The notes: a model not told the origin generated them from the sequence alone. Numbered from the stretch's first letter, positions 1-7,626 are shown. The stretch is 20,303 bases of DNA from DATLED01 sp046597375 (GCA_046597375.1 JBKJKM010000033.1:1-20303), one strand, 5' to 3'. Translations and numbers: made by a program.

Positions 1-1
1 C

Positions 2-589
2 CCTTACGACTACGCCGCGCTGGAACCGCACTTGTCCGCGCGCATCGTCGAGCTGCACCACGACAAGCACCACGCCGCCTACGTGAAGGGCGCCAACACG
101 GCGTTGGAGAAGCTGGACGAGCTTCATGCCACGGACGACTTCGCCACGATCACCCAAGTCGAGAAGAACCTCGCCTTCCACCTCTCGGGCCATGTGCTTC
201 ACTCGGTCTTTTGGACCAACCTCTCGCCGGACGGGGGCGAGCCGGCCGGTGCGATCAAGGAAGCGCTCGAATCCACCTTTGGCGGCTACGACGCCTTCCG
301 ACGTCACATGACCGAGGCGGCCGCCACCGTCCAGGGATCGGGTTGGGCGGTCGCATCCTGGGAGCCGACCGCCGGCCGCCTCGTCGTGCAACAGGTGTAC
401 GACCACCAAGGCAATCACGGCCAAGGAACGATCCCGCTGCTCGCCATCGACGCCTGGGAACACGCCTACTACCTCCAGTACCAGAACGAAAAAGCGTCGT
501 TCTTCGATGCGATCTGGAACGTCGTCAACTGGGCCGACGTCGAGCGGCGCCTTCAAGCGGCCCGCAAGATCGATCTCCTCGCTCCCTGA
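2..589 (+). CDS. Fe/Mn superoxide dismutase, 5' end missing
   Basis: Converts superoxide to hydrogen peroxide and oxygen in the cytoplasm. The gene is cut by the window edge; reading from base 2 gives PYDYAALEPHLSARIVELHH, the usual start of the mature enzyme, so only about 5-10 N-terminal residues are missing. The four metal ligands of the family are visible: His (bases 56-58, in ELHHDKHH), His (200-202, in LHSVFW), Asp (449-451) and His (461-463), the last two in IDAWEHAYYL. The C-terminus IWNVVNWADVERR is typical of actinobacterial SODs. The second-sphere position that is Gln in E. coli Mn-SOD is His here (404-406, in YDHQ), as I recall for mycobacterial enzymes, and the residue three before LHSVFW is Gly. 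Metal choice (Fe, Mn or either) cannot be settled from this. Confidence 0.95.
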   Translation, partial: PYDYAALEPHLSARIVELHHDKHHAAYVKGANTALEKLDELHATDDFATITQVEKNLAFHLSGHVLHSVFWTNLSPDGGEPAGAIKEALESTFGGYDAFRRHMTEAAATVQGSGWAVASWEPTAGRLVVQQVYDHQGNHGQGTIPLLAIDAWEHAYYLQYQNEKASFFDAIWNVVNWADVERRLQAARKIDLLAP

Positions 590-602
590 TTGATGCCGGT
601 GA

Positions 603-812
603 GAGCCGCGCAACGCGACCTATCCAGTCGCTCGACGTATCAGCCGGGCTGCTAACACGGGCGCTATCAAGTTCCAGACCAAGAAACCCGTCGACGTTGT
701 CACCCAGACGATCACCTTCGGCGCAAACTCCACGTCCGGCTGGCATGCGCATCCCGGTGTCGTGATGGTGAGCGTCACCACCGGTGCATTGAGGCACTAT
801 GCCAGCGACTGC
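603..812 (+). pseudogene. cupin-domain gene remnant
   Basis: The frame starting at base 603 is open to a stop at 900-902. From about 660 to 812 it encodes recognisable cupin sequence: GAIKFQTKKPVDVVTQ, TITFGANSTSGWHAHPG (the HxH metal-binding pair) and a following beta-strand run ending ASDC. Resemblance stops abruptly at about 812; the rest of the cupin barrel is absent. There is no ATG, GTG or TTG codon in this frame upstream of the cupin strands, so it cannot be translated as it stands. The preceding bases in another frame read LDVSAGLLTR, which fits the usual lead-in of this cupin type and suggests a frameshift near 655-660. I read this as a gene that lost its start, frame and 3' half. 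Family assignment is from motif recognition only. Confidence 0.6.
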
Positions 813-1057
813 GTCGCCTGTGGTCGTCGCGACCGAGGAACGTCTCGTCGAGCTCCGCTTCGGCGGCGCCCGAGACCGGGCCGTAGGTGCCGTCGAGGGT
901 GAAGTGGGTCACGCCGGTCCAGGTGCCCGACCCAACGGCCGTTGACAGGCTCGTCGCGACGCTTCGCGGTCCCAGGTGGAGCGAGCAACATCAGCTGAAC
1001 GACCGCAGCTGCGGCGATGTAGCAGATTCGGGTCGACGCCGGGATCGAAAACGTCAT
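785..1057 (-). pseudogene. remnant of a small secreted protein gene, frameshifted
   Basis: On the minus strand an ATG at 1057-1055 opens a classic signal peptide: a short N-terminal part with Arg, a hydrophobic core reading IAAAAVVQLMLLA and an APPGTA cleavage-like end. The same frame then becomes Arg/Pro-rich and unlike protein. The neighbouring frame carries plausible mature sequence, SLSTAVGSGTWTGVTHF then TLDGTYGPVSGAAEAEL and DETFLGRDD, ending at a stop near 785. A one-base shift between about 950 and 985 would join the two. Protein-like sequence fades near 825, just where the opposing cupin remnant ends. Function unknown; the Gly/Thr/Trp-rich pattern suggests a small exported beta-rich protein, which is inference. 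Confidence 0.45.
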
Positions 1058-1122
1058 GAGGCCGAGTGTCGGGCGTGGCCTCTCGATAGACATCGCTCGG
1101 GTGGCATCTTCGGCGAATATGC

Positions 1123-1135
1123 CATCTGGCAGATG
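1123..1135. promoter_or_regulatory. small inverted repeat upstream of the LuxR-type regulator
   Basis: CATCT-GGC-AGATG is a perfect 5-base inverted repeat with a 3-base spacer, 72 bases before the chosen start of the large regulator gene, flanked by CGAA and TTCG further out. It could be an operator or a leader hairpin. No convincing -35/-10 pair was found beside it, so the role is unproven. Confidence 0.2.
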
Positions 1136-1206
1136 TTCGGACCGCCGGCGCAGTCGAACGTGGCGCCATGCCCACATCCCGAACCCGTCTGACACAGTCG
1201 CGAGAC

Positions 1207-4200
1207 ATGGTCGAAAACGTGGCCCAGCGCGAGGGTGCCGGTCGGCTCCCGACGGGAACAGTCACGTTCCTGCTCACCGATCTGGAGGGTTCCACGTTGC
1301 TCTGGGAGGGCGGCGGCGACGTCGCCGCCCTCTCGATTGCCCGCCACTACCAGCTGCTCGAGGCCGCCGTGGCGCTCCACGGTGGGGTCCGGCCTGTCGA
1401 GCAGGGCGAGGGCGACAGTGTCGTAGCGGCATTCACGACCCCGTCCGACGCGCTTGCAGCGGCACTCGACGTGCAGCGCGCCTTTGCCGAGGAGGCGTGG
1501 CCCGAAGGCCGCGACCTGCGAGTGCGCATTGCGCTGCACACCGGCGAAGCCCAGCTCCGAGACGAAGCGAACTACTTCGGGCCGACGATCATCCGCTGCG
1601 CGCGGTTGCGCTCGATTGCATACGGGGCTCAAACCGTCCTTTCCGACGCCACCCATGAACTTCTCGTGGACCACCGGCCGCCTGGTCTCACGTTCCGAGA
1701 TCTGGGAGTGCATCGGCTCAAGGATCTCGGCCGTCCCGAACAGGTGTGGCAGTTGTGTCACGCGGATCTGGTGAACGACTTTCCACCCCTGCGGTCTCTC
1801 GACGCGCTCCCGAACAACTTGCCGGCGCAACTCTCGACCTTCATTGGCCGCGACGACGAGCTTGCGCAGTTGGGCGAAGCGCTGCAGCGCAGCCGTCTCG
1901 TGACACTGACGGGCTCCGGCGGATGCGGCAAGACGCGGCTCGCGCTGCAGGCTGCCGCGGAAGTCGCCGACCGTCACGACGGCGGCGTCTGGTGGGTCGA
2001 ACTCGCCCCCGTGTCGCGTCCCGAGCTGGTCCCACAAGCGGTCGCCTTGGCGCTGGGCCTGCGCGAGGAGCACGATCGGCCACTCGAGGAAATGCTGGCG
2101 GACCAGCTCAACGGGCTCAACACACTGTTGATCCTCGACAACTGCGAACAGGTTCTCGACGCCACGGCGCGCCTCGTCGAAGGCTTGCTCACTGCGGTCC
2201 CCGGATTGCGCGTCGTGGCGACGAGCCGCGAGCCGCTCGGGATTCCGAGTGAACTGGGATGGCGCGTCCCCTCGTTGGCCGCCGCATCGGCGGTGCGTCT
2301 GTTCGTCGCTCGCGCACAACAGGTGAGGCCGACCTACGCGCCCACGCCTGACGAGATCGCTGTGTTCGCGCAGATATGCGAACGCCTCGACGGGATCCCG
2401 CTCGCCATCGAACTGGCCGCGGCAAGAATCCGAATGATGAGCCCGGCGCGGATCGCGTCCGGTCTCGACGACCGCTTCCGCCTGCTCACAGGGGGCAGCC
2501 GCACGGTGATGCCACGTCAGCAGACTCTCGAGGCGTCGGTCTCGTGGAGTCACGACCTTCTCGACGACCTCGAGCGCGCTCTCGTGCGTCGGCTCGCAGT
2601 GTTTGCGGGCGGATTCACCCTCGACGCCGCTGAGGCCGTCGGTGCCGACGAGATGATCGACGAGTACGCCGTGCTCGATCTTCTCAGTCGCCTGGTCGAC
2701 AAGTCGTTGGTGCAAGTGGACCACGACGCGACCGAGACCCGGTACCGGCTACTCGAGACCATTCGCCAATACCTGAGCGAGCGCCTGGTCGAGTCCGGCG
2801 AGAGCGACGAGACCCGGCACCGCCACCTTGCGCACTACCTCGAAGTTGCCGAGCGCGCCGAGCCCGAGCTCGTGGCGGTCGACGGGCCTGCTTGGCTGCA
2901 ACGCCTGGAACAAGATCACGACAATCTCCGCAGCGCGCTGGAGTGGGCGGCCGGCACGCACCAGGACGAGCCGCTTTTGCGAATGGTGACGGCGCTGACG
3001 CTGTTCTGGGAGCTCCGCGGCCATCTCGCCAACGGCGGTCGGTGGTTCGCCAGGGCGCTCGCCGCCGTCGATGGGAACGAGCCGACAGCACTCCACGCTC
3101 GAGCGCTGTGGGGGGCTGCGCATGTGGCGCTGTATGGAGACGACTTCGAGACGGCGGTTCAGCGCGCTCCCGAGGCGCTTGCCATGGCTGAGGCGACGCG
3201 CGATGAGTGGGCGATGGCCCGCGCCCTCAACACCATCGGCTACCTCCAGCTGCAGTCAGAACCCGAGCCGGCGCGGGTTGCCCTTCGCCAGAGCGTCGAG
3301 CTGGGTCGGCGGATCGGCGACGAGTGGGCGGTGGCCGACGGTTTGAAAATGATCTCCGTGGCGTGGATCTTCCAAGAGAACCACGAGGCCGCCCGCCAGG
3401 CCCTCGAAGACCTGTTGCGGGTGGCCAATCGACTTGGCAACGAGTTCTTCATCGCCTGGTACCACGCCGGCGTCGGTCTCCTCGAGCTCCATGAGGGCGA
3501 CTTCGACGCCGCGACGCGGGAGCTCGGGCTGTCGATCGCGCATTGCGACCGCGTCGGCGATCCCGCCACCCGAGGTCTTGCGATCTCTTGGCTGGGCCAG
3601 CTCGAGGGACTTTCCGGTGATCGTGCCGCCGCCGGCGAGCGTTTGGAGGGATTGTTGACGCGGGCGGGAGCGTCGGGCGGTGGAATCGCCGTTCCCGATG
3701 CGGTGGTGCAGTTGGCGACGCTCGCCGTCGGGGATGGCGACACGGAGACGGCGCGTGGGCTGGCGCAGCCGCTCGTTGACACGATGCGCGAGCTCGGCAT
3801 GCCCCTGTATCAGTCGTGGGCGCAGTCGATTCTTGGCGCGGCACTCCACATGGCCGGAGACGCCGTCACCGCCCGCGCCACGCTTGAAGAGGCAAAGTCG
3901 GCGGCGCAGTCGCTCGAGAACCCGTGGCTCATCGCGATGGCCGACCACTGGCTCGGAAACGTTGCTCGAGGCGCGGGCGAGACGAGTCGGGCGGAGCAGC
4001 TCCACCATGAAGCGCTCGAACTTCGGCACCGCAGGAACCTGCGGCCGGGCATCGTCGACTCCCTCGAAGCGCTCGCCGCGATCGCCTCCGACCAGGACAG
4101 CCCGACCGAGGCGGCCCGACTGTTCGGTGCAGCCGATGCCCTGCGCCGCTCGATCGGCGTGGCCCGTTGGCCTGCGGAGCAGGCCGGTTACGCCGACGAT

Positions 4201-4536
4201 GTCGCCCGAGCTCGAGCGCAGCTCGGCGACGATGAGTTCGACGCCGCGTGGAGGCAAGGTGCCGCGCTCCTCATCGAAGACGCTATCGAGTACGTGTCCC
4301 GCGCCCGGGGTGAGCGCAAGCGGCCCTCCGCCGGCTGGGAGAGCCTCACTCCGACCGAGGACCGCGTCGTCGCCCTCGTCGCCGAAGGTCTCACCAACCC
4401 CCAGATCGCCGAGCGGCTTTTCATCGCCCGCGGCACCGTCAAAGTGCACCTCGGACACATCTTCACCAAGCTCGCCGTGTCGACGCGAGCAGAGCTCGCG
4501 GCCGAAGCCACCCGGCGCGCGGTGAGAGCGGAGTGA
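1207..4536 (+). CDS. cyclase-domain/NB-ARC/TPR/LuxR multidomain transcriptional regulator
   Basis: A 1109-residue cytoplasmic regulator. Domains in order: class III adenylate/guanylate cyclase-like (about 17-185), with GTVTFLLTDLEGST and GEGDS supplying metal-binding Asp25 and Asp70; NB-ARC/STAND-type ATPase (about 208-480), Walker A GSGGCGKT at 236-243, Walker B LLILD at 307-311, then ATSREPL; a helical TPR-like region (about 530-1000) that probably receives the signal; and a LuxR/NarL helix-turn-helix (about 1047-1105, LTPTEDRVVALVAEGL then NPQIAERLFIARGTVKVHL). In the cyclase motif GxxVNxAARL the transition-state Asn is Ile129 (sequence GPTIIRCARL) while Arg133 is kept, so this domain may bind nucleotide rather than make cAMP. 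The ATG at 1207 has GAGA close upstream; an in-frame ATG at 1168 would add 13 residues. It stands alone with decayed genes upstream, so its target is not evident. Confidence 0.9.
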   Translation: MVENVAQREGAGRLPTGTVTFLLTDLEGSTLLWEGGGDVAALSIARHYQLLEAAVALHGGVRPVEQGEGDSVVAAFTTPSDALAAALDVQRAFAEEAWPEGRDLRVRIALHTGEAQLRDEANYFGPTIIRCARLRSIAYGAQTVLSDATHELLVDHRPPGLTFRDLGVHRLKDLGRPEQVWQLCHADLVNDFPPLRSLDALPNNLPAQLSTFIGRDDELAQLGEALQRSRLVTLTGSGGCGKTRLALQAAAEVADRHDGGVWWVELAPVSRPELVPQAVALALGLREEHDRPLEEMLADQLNGLNTLLILDNCEQVLDATARLVEGLLTAVPGLRVVATSREPLGIPSELGWRVPSLAAASAVRLFVARAQQVRPTYAPTPDEIAVFAQICERLDGIPLAIELAAARIRMMSPARIASGLDDRFRLLTGGSRTVMPRQQTLEASVSWSHDLLDDLERALVRRLAVFAGGFTLDAAEAVGADEMIDEYAVLDLLSRLVDKSLVQVDHDATETRYRLLETIRQYLSERLVESGESDETRHRHLAHYLEVAERAEPELVAVDGPAWLQRLEQDHDNLRSALEWAAGTHQDEPLLRMVTALTLFWELRGHLANGGRWFARALAAVDGNEPTALHARALWGAAHVALYGDDFETAVQRAPEALAMAEATRDEWAMARALNTIGYLQLQSEPEPARVALRQSVELGRRIGDEWAVADGLKMISVAWIFQENHEAARQALEDLLRVANRLGNEFFIAWYHAGVGLLELHEGDFDAATRELGLSIAHCDRVGDPATRGLAISWLGQLEGLSGDRAAAGERLEGLLTRAGASGGGIAVPDAVVQLATLAVGDGDTETARGLAQPLVDTMRELGMPLYQSWAQSILGAALHMAGDAVTARATLEEAKSAAQSLENPWLIAMADHWLGNVARGAGETSRAEQLHHEALELRHRRNLRPGIVDSLEALAAIASDQDSPTEAARLFGAADALRRSIGVARWPAEQAGYADDVARARAQLGDDEFDAAWRQGAALLIEDAIEYVSRARGERKRPSAGWESLTPTEDRVVALVAEGLTNPQIAERLFIARGTVKVHLGHIFTKLAVSTRAELAAEATRRAVRAE

Positions 4537-4556
4537 CCACGCCCCTCTCAGGTCAC
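4533..4556 (+). terminator. weak hairpin at the regulator stop codon
   Basis: GTGACC at 4533-4538 (containing the TGA stop) pairs perfectly with GGTCAC at 4551-4556 across a 12-base loop. There is no T-tract, so it is at best a factor-assisted or attenuating hairpin. Confidence 0.2.
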
Positions 4557-4663
4557 GTGGACGGATCGATGACTACGATCGATGGTGCCGAGATCGCAAG
4601 TATCGGCTTGCTCGAGGCGAGGCGGCGGATTCTCCGGCGCGCGAGAACGACAGGGGCGGCGTC

Positions 4664-5083
4664 GTGAGTACGGAGACGAACAAGGACTTGGTCCTCAGGT
4701 TCATCGAGGAAGTCGTCAACGGCAGGCGTCTGGAACTCGTGGACGAGATGCTTGCGGAGAACTTTGCACTGCCTCCGAACGATGCAGACGCTCTTACCCG
4801 CGATGGCTTCCGGGACGTCCTCGCCTACTACTTCGCCGCCTTTTCGGACCTGCATTACATAGTCGAGGAGGTCGTCGCCGAGGGGGACACGGTTGTCACC
4901 AGGCTGAAGATGCGAGGAACGCAAGACGGGGAGTACGACGGCCAGTCAGCCTCAGGACGACGAGTCGAGGTGGATGAGATCGACGTGGTGCGGATCTCCG
5001 ATGGTCGCATTGCTGGTTGGCGGATTGTGTGGGACGAGCTTGCGTTCCGACGTCAGCTCGGTCTACCGGTCTCGGCCGCGTAG
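4664..5083 (+). CDS. SnoaL-like / NTF2-fold small protein
   Basis: A 139-residue protein of the SnoaL-like polyketide cyclase / ester cyclase family (NTF2-like cone fold). The N-terminus TNKDLVLRFIEEVVNG with LVDEMLAENF matches the opening helices; FRDVLAYYFAAFSDL, then VAEGDTVVTRLKMRGTQDGE and VDEIDVVRISDGRIAGWRIV are the characteristic strands lining the pocket. Length fits the family (about 130-150). The GTG start at 4664 has a GGGG stretch about nine bases upstream. Members include ring-closing enzymes, isomerases and many proteins of unknown role; nothing here fixes the reaction. It follows the large regulator by 127 bases, in which a direct repeat of GATCGAT (4564 and 4577) may be regulatory, and may or may not be co-transcribed. 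Confidence 0.85.
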   Translation: MSTETNKDLVLRFIEEVVNGRRLELVDEMLAENFALPPNDADALTRDGFRDVLAYYFAAFSDLHYIVEEVVAEGDTVVTRLKMRGTQDGEYDGQSASGRRVEVDEIDVVRISDGRIAGWRIVWDELAFRRQLGLPVSAA

Positions 5084-5092
5084 CCCTCGCCA

Positions 5093-6014
5093 GTGTCGCC
5101 GAAGTGGTGCAGTCGACCTCGCCAGCGCTTGGTAGGTGTCCTGTTGGGCGTCGCGTTGATCGTTCCGGGCTGCAACTCGGATCGGGAGCGGACTATCGAA
5201 GCGCCTCGCACTGACGTCCCGGCACCTGACGGCGACTTCTAACATCGAGCGGGGCGCAGTCCTTGTGGCGACGGACTACGAGGGACTGGGAACGCCCGGG
5301 ATCCCCACCGACGCCGACGGCGGAGCGGAAGGGCGGGCGGTACTCGACAGCGTCCGTGCCGTGGCCAGCCTTCCCGACGTCGGCGCCATCGGGGACGTGG
5401 TGCTCGCGGGACACTCCCAAGGGGCGGCGGCGGTTCTCGTTGCGAGCGAGATCGGGTCTGAATACGCGCCTGAACTCGACCTCGTGGGCACCGTTGCGCT
5501 CGCACCGGGAGCCGACCTACCAAGACTCGTCGACACGCTTGCGGACTCTCCCTACAAGGGATTGGTGCTCATCGGTGCGAGCGGGCTACGGGCTGCCAAT
5601 CCAGGCGTCGACCTCTCTTCTGCGCTCACACCGAGCGCGATGGCCGACCTCCGGCGCATTGAGACCGAGTGCGTCGACGCCACCGTCGAGCGCTACCGGA
5701 GCCGGCCCTTCGTCGACGTGTTCCTTCGATCGCCGAGCAGCGTGCCCGCCCTTGCGGCCCTGCTCGAGGCGAACTCGCCGGGATCCGCCCGTACGTCCGT
5801 GCCGCTGTTCATCGGTCATGGTGAGGAAGACGTACAGGTTTCTCCTGACATCTCCGCTCGCCTCCAGTCCAAATATTGCGCGTTCGGTGTCGCAACGACG
5901 CGTCGCACCTATGCAGGTGAGGGCCACGACGTGATCGACGCCGCCGCCGACGACGTACTCGCGTTCATGACCGCCCGTCTCGCTCGCCAGCCTGCCACCA
6001 CGAACTGCGACTGA
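5093..6014 (+). pseudogene. secreted lipoprotein lipase (alpha/beta hydrolase) with internal deletion and frameshift
   Basis: Two pieces of one gene lie in different frames. Piece 1, from a GTG at 5093, reads MSPKWCSRPRQRL, then the hydrophobic stretch VGVLLGVALIVPGC with a lipobox-like cysteine at residue 27, then DVPAPDGDF and a stop at 5240-5242. Piece 2 is open from just after that point: NIERGAVLVATDYEGLGTPG, then an alpha/beta-hydrolase C-terminal region with the nucleophile in AGHSQGA (Ser, 5415-5417), the acid in HGEEDVQV (Asp, 5829-5831) and His in GEGHDVI (5925-5927). In intact actinobacterial members of this secretory-lipase family, GDFY and the VATDY segment are separated by roughly 100-120 residues carrying the first strands; these are missing. 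The catalytic triad survives. A GTG at 5265 could yield a 249-residue cytoplasmic product, but it would lack the first strands and the export signal, so I call it a pseudogene. Confidence 0.65.
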
Positions 6015-6015
6015 A

Positions 6016-6066
6016 CGCGTCCAGCGGGAGGCGATCCGCTCGGTGGCCGAGAAGATCGGCACCTGA
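6016..6066 (+). pseudogene. possible relic of an IS3-type transposase OrfA
   Basis: In one frame bases 6016-6066 read RVQREAIRSVAEKIGT and a stop. The segment EAIRSVAEKIG closely resembles the helix-turn-helix region of IS3-family OrfA proteins (EAIRSVAEKIG..PETLR..W). After the stop the same frame gives PEPL, a faint echo of PETLR. Too short to be a gene, and the identification rests on remembered motif similarity only. It sits directly behind the deletion-bearing lipase gene. Confidence 0.3.
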
Positions 6067-6085
6067 CGACCTGAGCCGCTGGACG
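6018..6085. repeat. 10-base perfect inverted repeat between lipase remnant and kinase
   Basis: CGTCCAGCGG at 6018-6027 is the exact reverse complement of CCGCTGGACG at 6076-6085, with 48 bases between. The arms bracket the transposase-like relic. It could be a hairpin terminator after the lipase gene, an operator pair, or the ends of a tiny mobile-element remnant; no flanking target duplication was recognised. Confidence 0.35.
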
Positions 6086-6118
6086 GGCCGTGCTTCGGCG
6101 GCCGGTACGGTGGTCACC

Positions 6119-7198
6119 ATGAGCGAGCCGCCGCCGCTAGCGCCAGCGTCTCTGGCCTTCCAAATCGGCCCGCTGTTCGACTTGACGCACGAGGCGGTCC
6201 TCGCCGCCGATCTTCAGTCCGAATCCGTCATCATGTGGAACCCGGCCGCGACGCAGCTCTTCGGCTACTCACTGGACGAGGCGCTTGGGATGCCGCTCGA
6301 CGCGTTGGTGCCCGGCGAGATGAAAGACCTCCATCACCGGGGCACGGCACGGTTTCGAGCTGGCGGGGAGGCGGTGTTGGTCGGGGGCCCAGCCGTGGAG
6401 GTGCCGGCCATCACCAAAAGTGGCGCTCGGCTCATCGTGGCCCTGACCCTCACCGAGGTCCCCACGGGCGAGTTCCGTCGGTTCGTCGTTGCCATCATCC
6501 GCGACGTGACCGCCCAACGGGACGCCGAGGACGAGCTGCGGCGAGCGAACACGGCGATGCGCGACTTCGTCGCGGCTGCGTCGCACGACCTCCGGAGTCC
6601 CCTGTCCTCCGTCCTCGGTTTCGCGACGTTGATCCGAGACCGTCGCGACGAGCTGTCGGCAGACGCGATCGGCGATTACGCGAGCGCGATCCTTCGGGCT
6701 GGCACTCAGGCATCGAGGCTCGTCGACGACCTCCTCACCGTGTCGAAGATCGATGCCGGCATGATTGAGACGAGGCCCGAGGTGCTGAGCGTTTCTGAGA
6801 TCGCCGGCCAGGCGGCATCGGACATCGATGCGGGCATCATCATCGACATCTCTGGCGCGCTCCGGATGCACGCCGATCCCGACCACGTGCTCCGCATCGT
6901 CCGCAACCTCCTCGGAAATGCCACCAAGCACGGTCAGGCGCCAGTCACCATCTCGGCCACTCGCGATGGCGCCACGATCGTCCTCCGCGTCGATGACTGC
7001 GGCCCGCAAGTGCCAGAGTCATTCCGAGTCCGGCTTTTCGAGAAGTTCGCGCGCGGCCCCGGGGTTCGAGACGAGGAAGGGAGCGGGCTCGGCCTCTCGA
7101 TCGTGGCCGGACTGGCGCGCGCCAACGCGGGTGAGGCGTTCTTCGTGCCGACCGCCACTGGGAACGCCTTCGGGGTCCGATTCCCCGCAGCCGAGTGA
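6119..7198 (+). CDS. soluble PAS-domain sensor histidine kinase
   Basis: A 359-residue kinase without membrane segments, so it acts in the cytoplasm. A PAS domain (about 12-125; VIMWNPAATQLFGYSLDEAL and the closing FVVAIIRDVTAQ) is followed by a HisKA dimerisation helix with phospho-acceptor His156 in ASHDLRSPLSSVLGFATLI, then a HATPase domain (about 245-358) with N-box Asn263/Asn267 (RNLLGNATKHG), a G1 box VDDCGPQVP and a G2 box GSGLGLSIV. The ATG at 6119 is preceded by GGTGG; a GTG at 6110 would add three residues. Its last bases overlap the receiver gene (GTGA), so the pair is coupled. PAS domains bind haem, flavin or small ligands; no cofactor residue could be identified with confidence. 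Confidence 0.93.
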   Translation: MSEPPPLAPASLAFQIGPLFDLTHEAVLAADLQSESVIMWNPAATQLFGYSLDEALGMPLDALVPGEMKDLHHRGTARFRAGGEAVLVGGPAVEVPAITKSGARLIVALTLTEVPTGEFRRFVVAIIRDVTAQRDAEDELRRANTAMRDFVAAASHDLRSPLSSVLGFATLIRDRRDELSADAIGDYASAILRAGTQASRLVDDLLTVSKIDAGMIETRPEVLSVSEIAGQAASDIDAGIIIDISGALRMHADPDHVLRIVRNLLGNATKHGQAPVTISATRDGATIVLRVDDCGPQVPESFRVRLFEKFARGPGVRDEEGSGLGLSIVAGLARANAGEAFFVPTATGNAFGVRFPAAE

Positions 7199-7566
7199 CC
7201 GTTCGAGTGTTGTTCGTGGTCGAGGATGACCCGGACATTCGATTTCTCGTTCGGGTGAACTTCATGAGCGACGGCGACTTCGAAGTGAAGGGTGAGGCCA
7301 GCGATGCGGAGTCGGCCATCGCCGCCGCTTCTTCCTCGTCGCCCGATTTGATCGTCCTCGATCACCTGCTCGAGGGGGCGATGACCGGATTCGAGGCGGC
7401 GCCATTCCTGAAGAAGGTGGCACCCCAATGCAAGATCGTGTTGTTCACCGCCAGCGAAGAACTCCGCGAGCGCGCCAAGGACAGCCTCTCGGTCGATGCC
7501 TTTCTGCTCAAGACCGACATCGCGGGACTCGTCCCCTTGGCCCGCCGCCTCTTCGACCTGGGATAG
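7195..7566 (+). CDS. single-domain response regulator (receiver only)
   Basis: A 123-residue CheY-like receiver with all key positions: acidic pocket Glu10/Asp11/Asp12 (VVEDDPDI), phospho-acceptor Asp56 (LIVLDHLLEG), Thr85 (LFTAS) and Lys106 (FLLKTD). There is no output domain, so it must act through protein contact or as a link in a phosphorelay. The GTG start overlaps the kinase stop codon by four bases, which makes the upstream kinase its obvious partner. No other output protein is encoded next to it; the next gene is convergent. Confidence 0.93.
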   Translation: MTVRVLFVVEDDPDIRFLVRVNFMSDGDFEVKGEASDAESAIAAASSSSPDLIVLDHLLEGAMTGFEAAPFLKKVAPQCKIVLFTASEELRERAKDSLSVDAFLLKTDIAGLVPLARRLFDLG

Positions 7567-7584
7567 CACGAGCCGGGAGCCTTG

Positions 7585-7605
7585 AGGTCGTGCGCACCCG
7601 GACCT
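7585..7605. terminator. possible hairpin between convergent genes
   Basis: AGGTC (7585-7589) and GACCT (7601-7605) can pair across an 11-base loop in the 60-base gap between the receiver gene (+) and the universal stress protein gene (-). The stem is short and without a T-tract; the position is what makes it worth listing. Confidence 0.25.
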
Positions 7606-7626
7606 AGTTCGAAGCGGGCGATTTCA

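Noticed and set aside
942..947. TTGACA as a -35 box for the large regulator gene
   Set aside because: No TATAAT- or TANNNT-like sequence at a suitable distance, and it lies inside the decayed secreted-protein remnant.
1054..2724. 556-codon open frame on - opposite the LuxR-type regulator
   Set aside because: Shadow of the cyclase and ATPase coding sequence; no recognisable domain.
3256..4458. 400-codon open frame on - opposite the TPR and LuxR region
   Set aside because: Shadow frame; the plus-strand reading contains a clear helix-turn-helix.
5265..6014. Intact 249-residue cytoplasmic hydrolase starting at GTG 5265
   Set aside because: It would start in the middle of a core strand (VLVATDYEG), and the lost export signal and lipobox are still readable just upstream in another frame.
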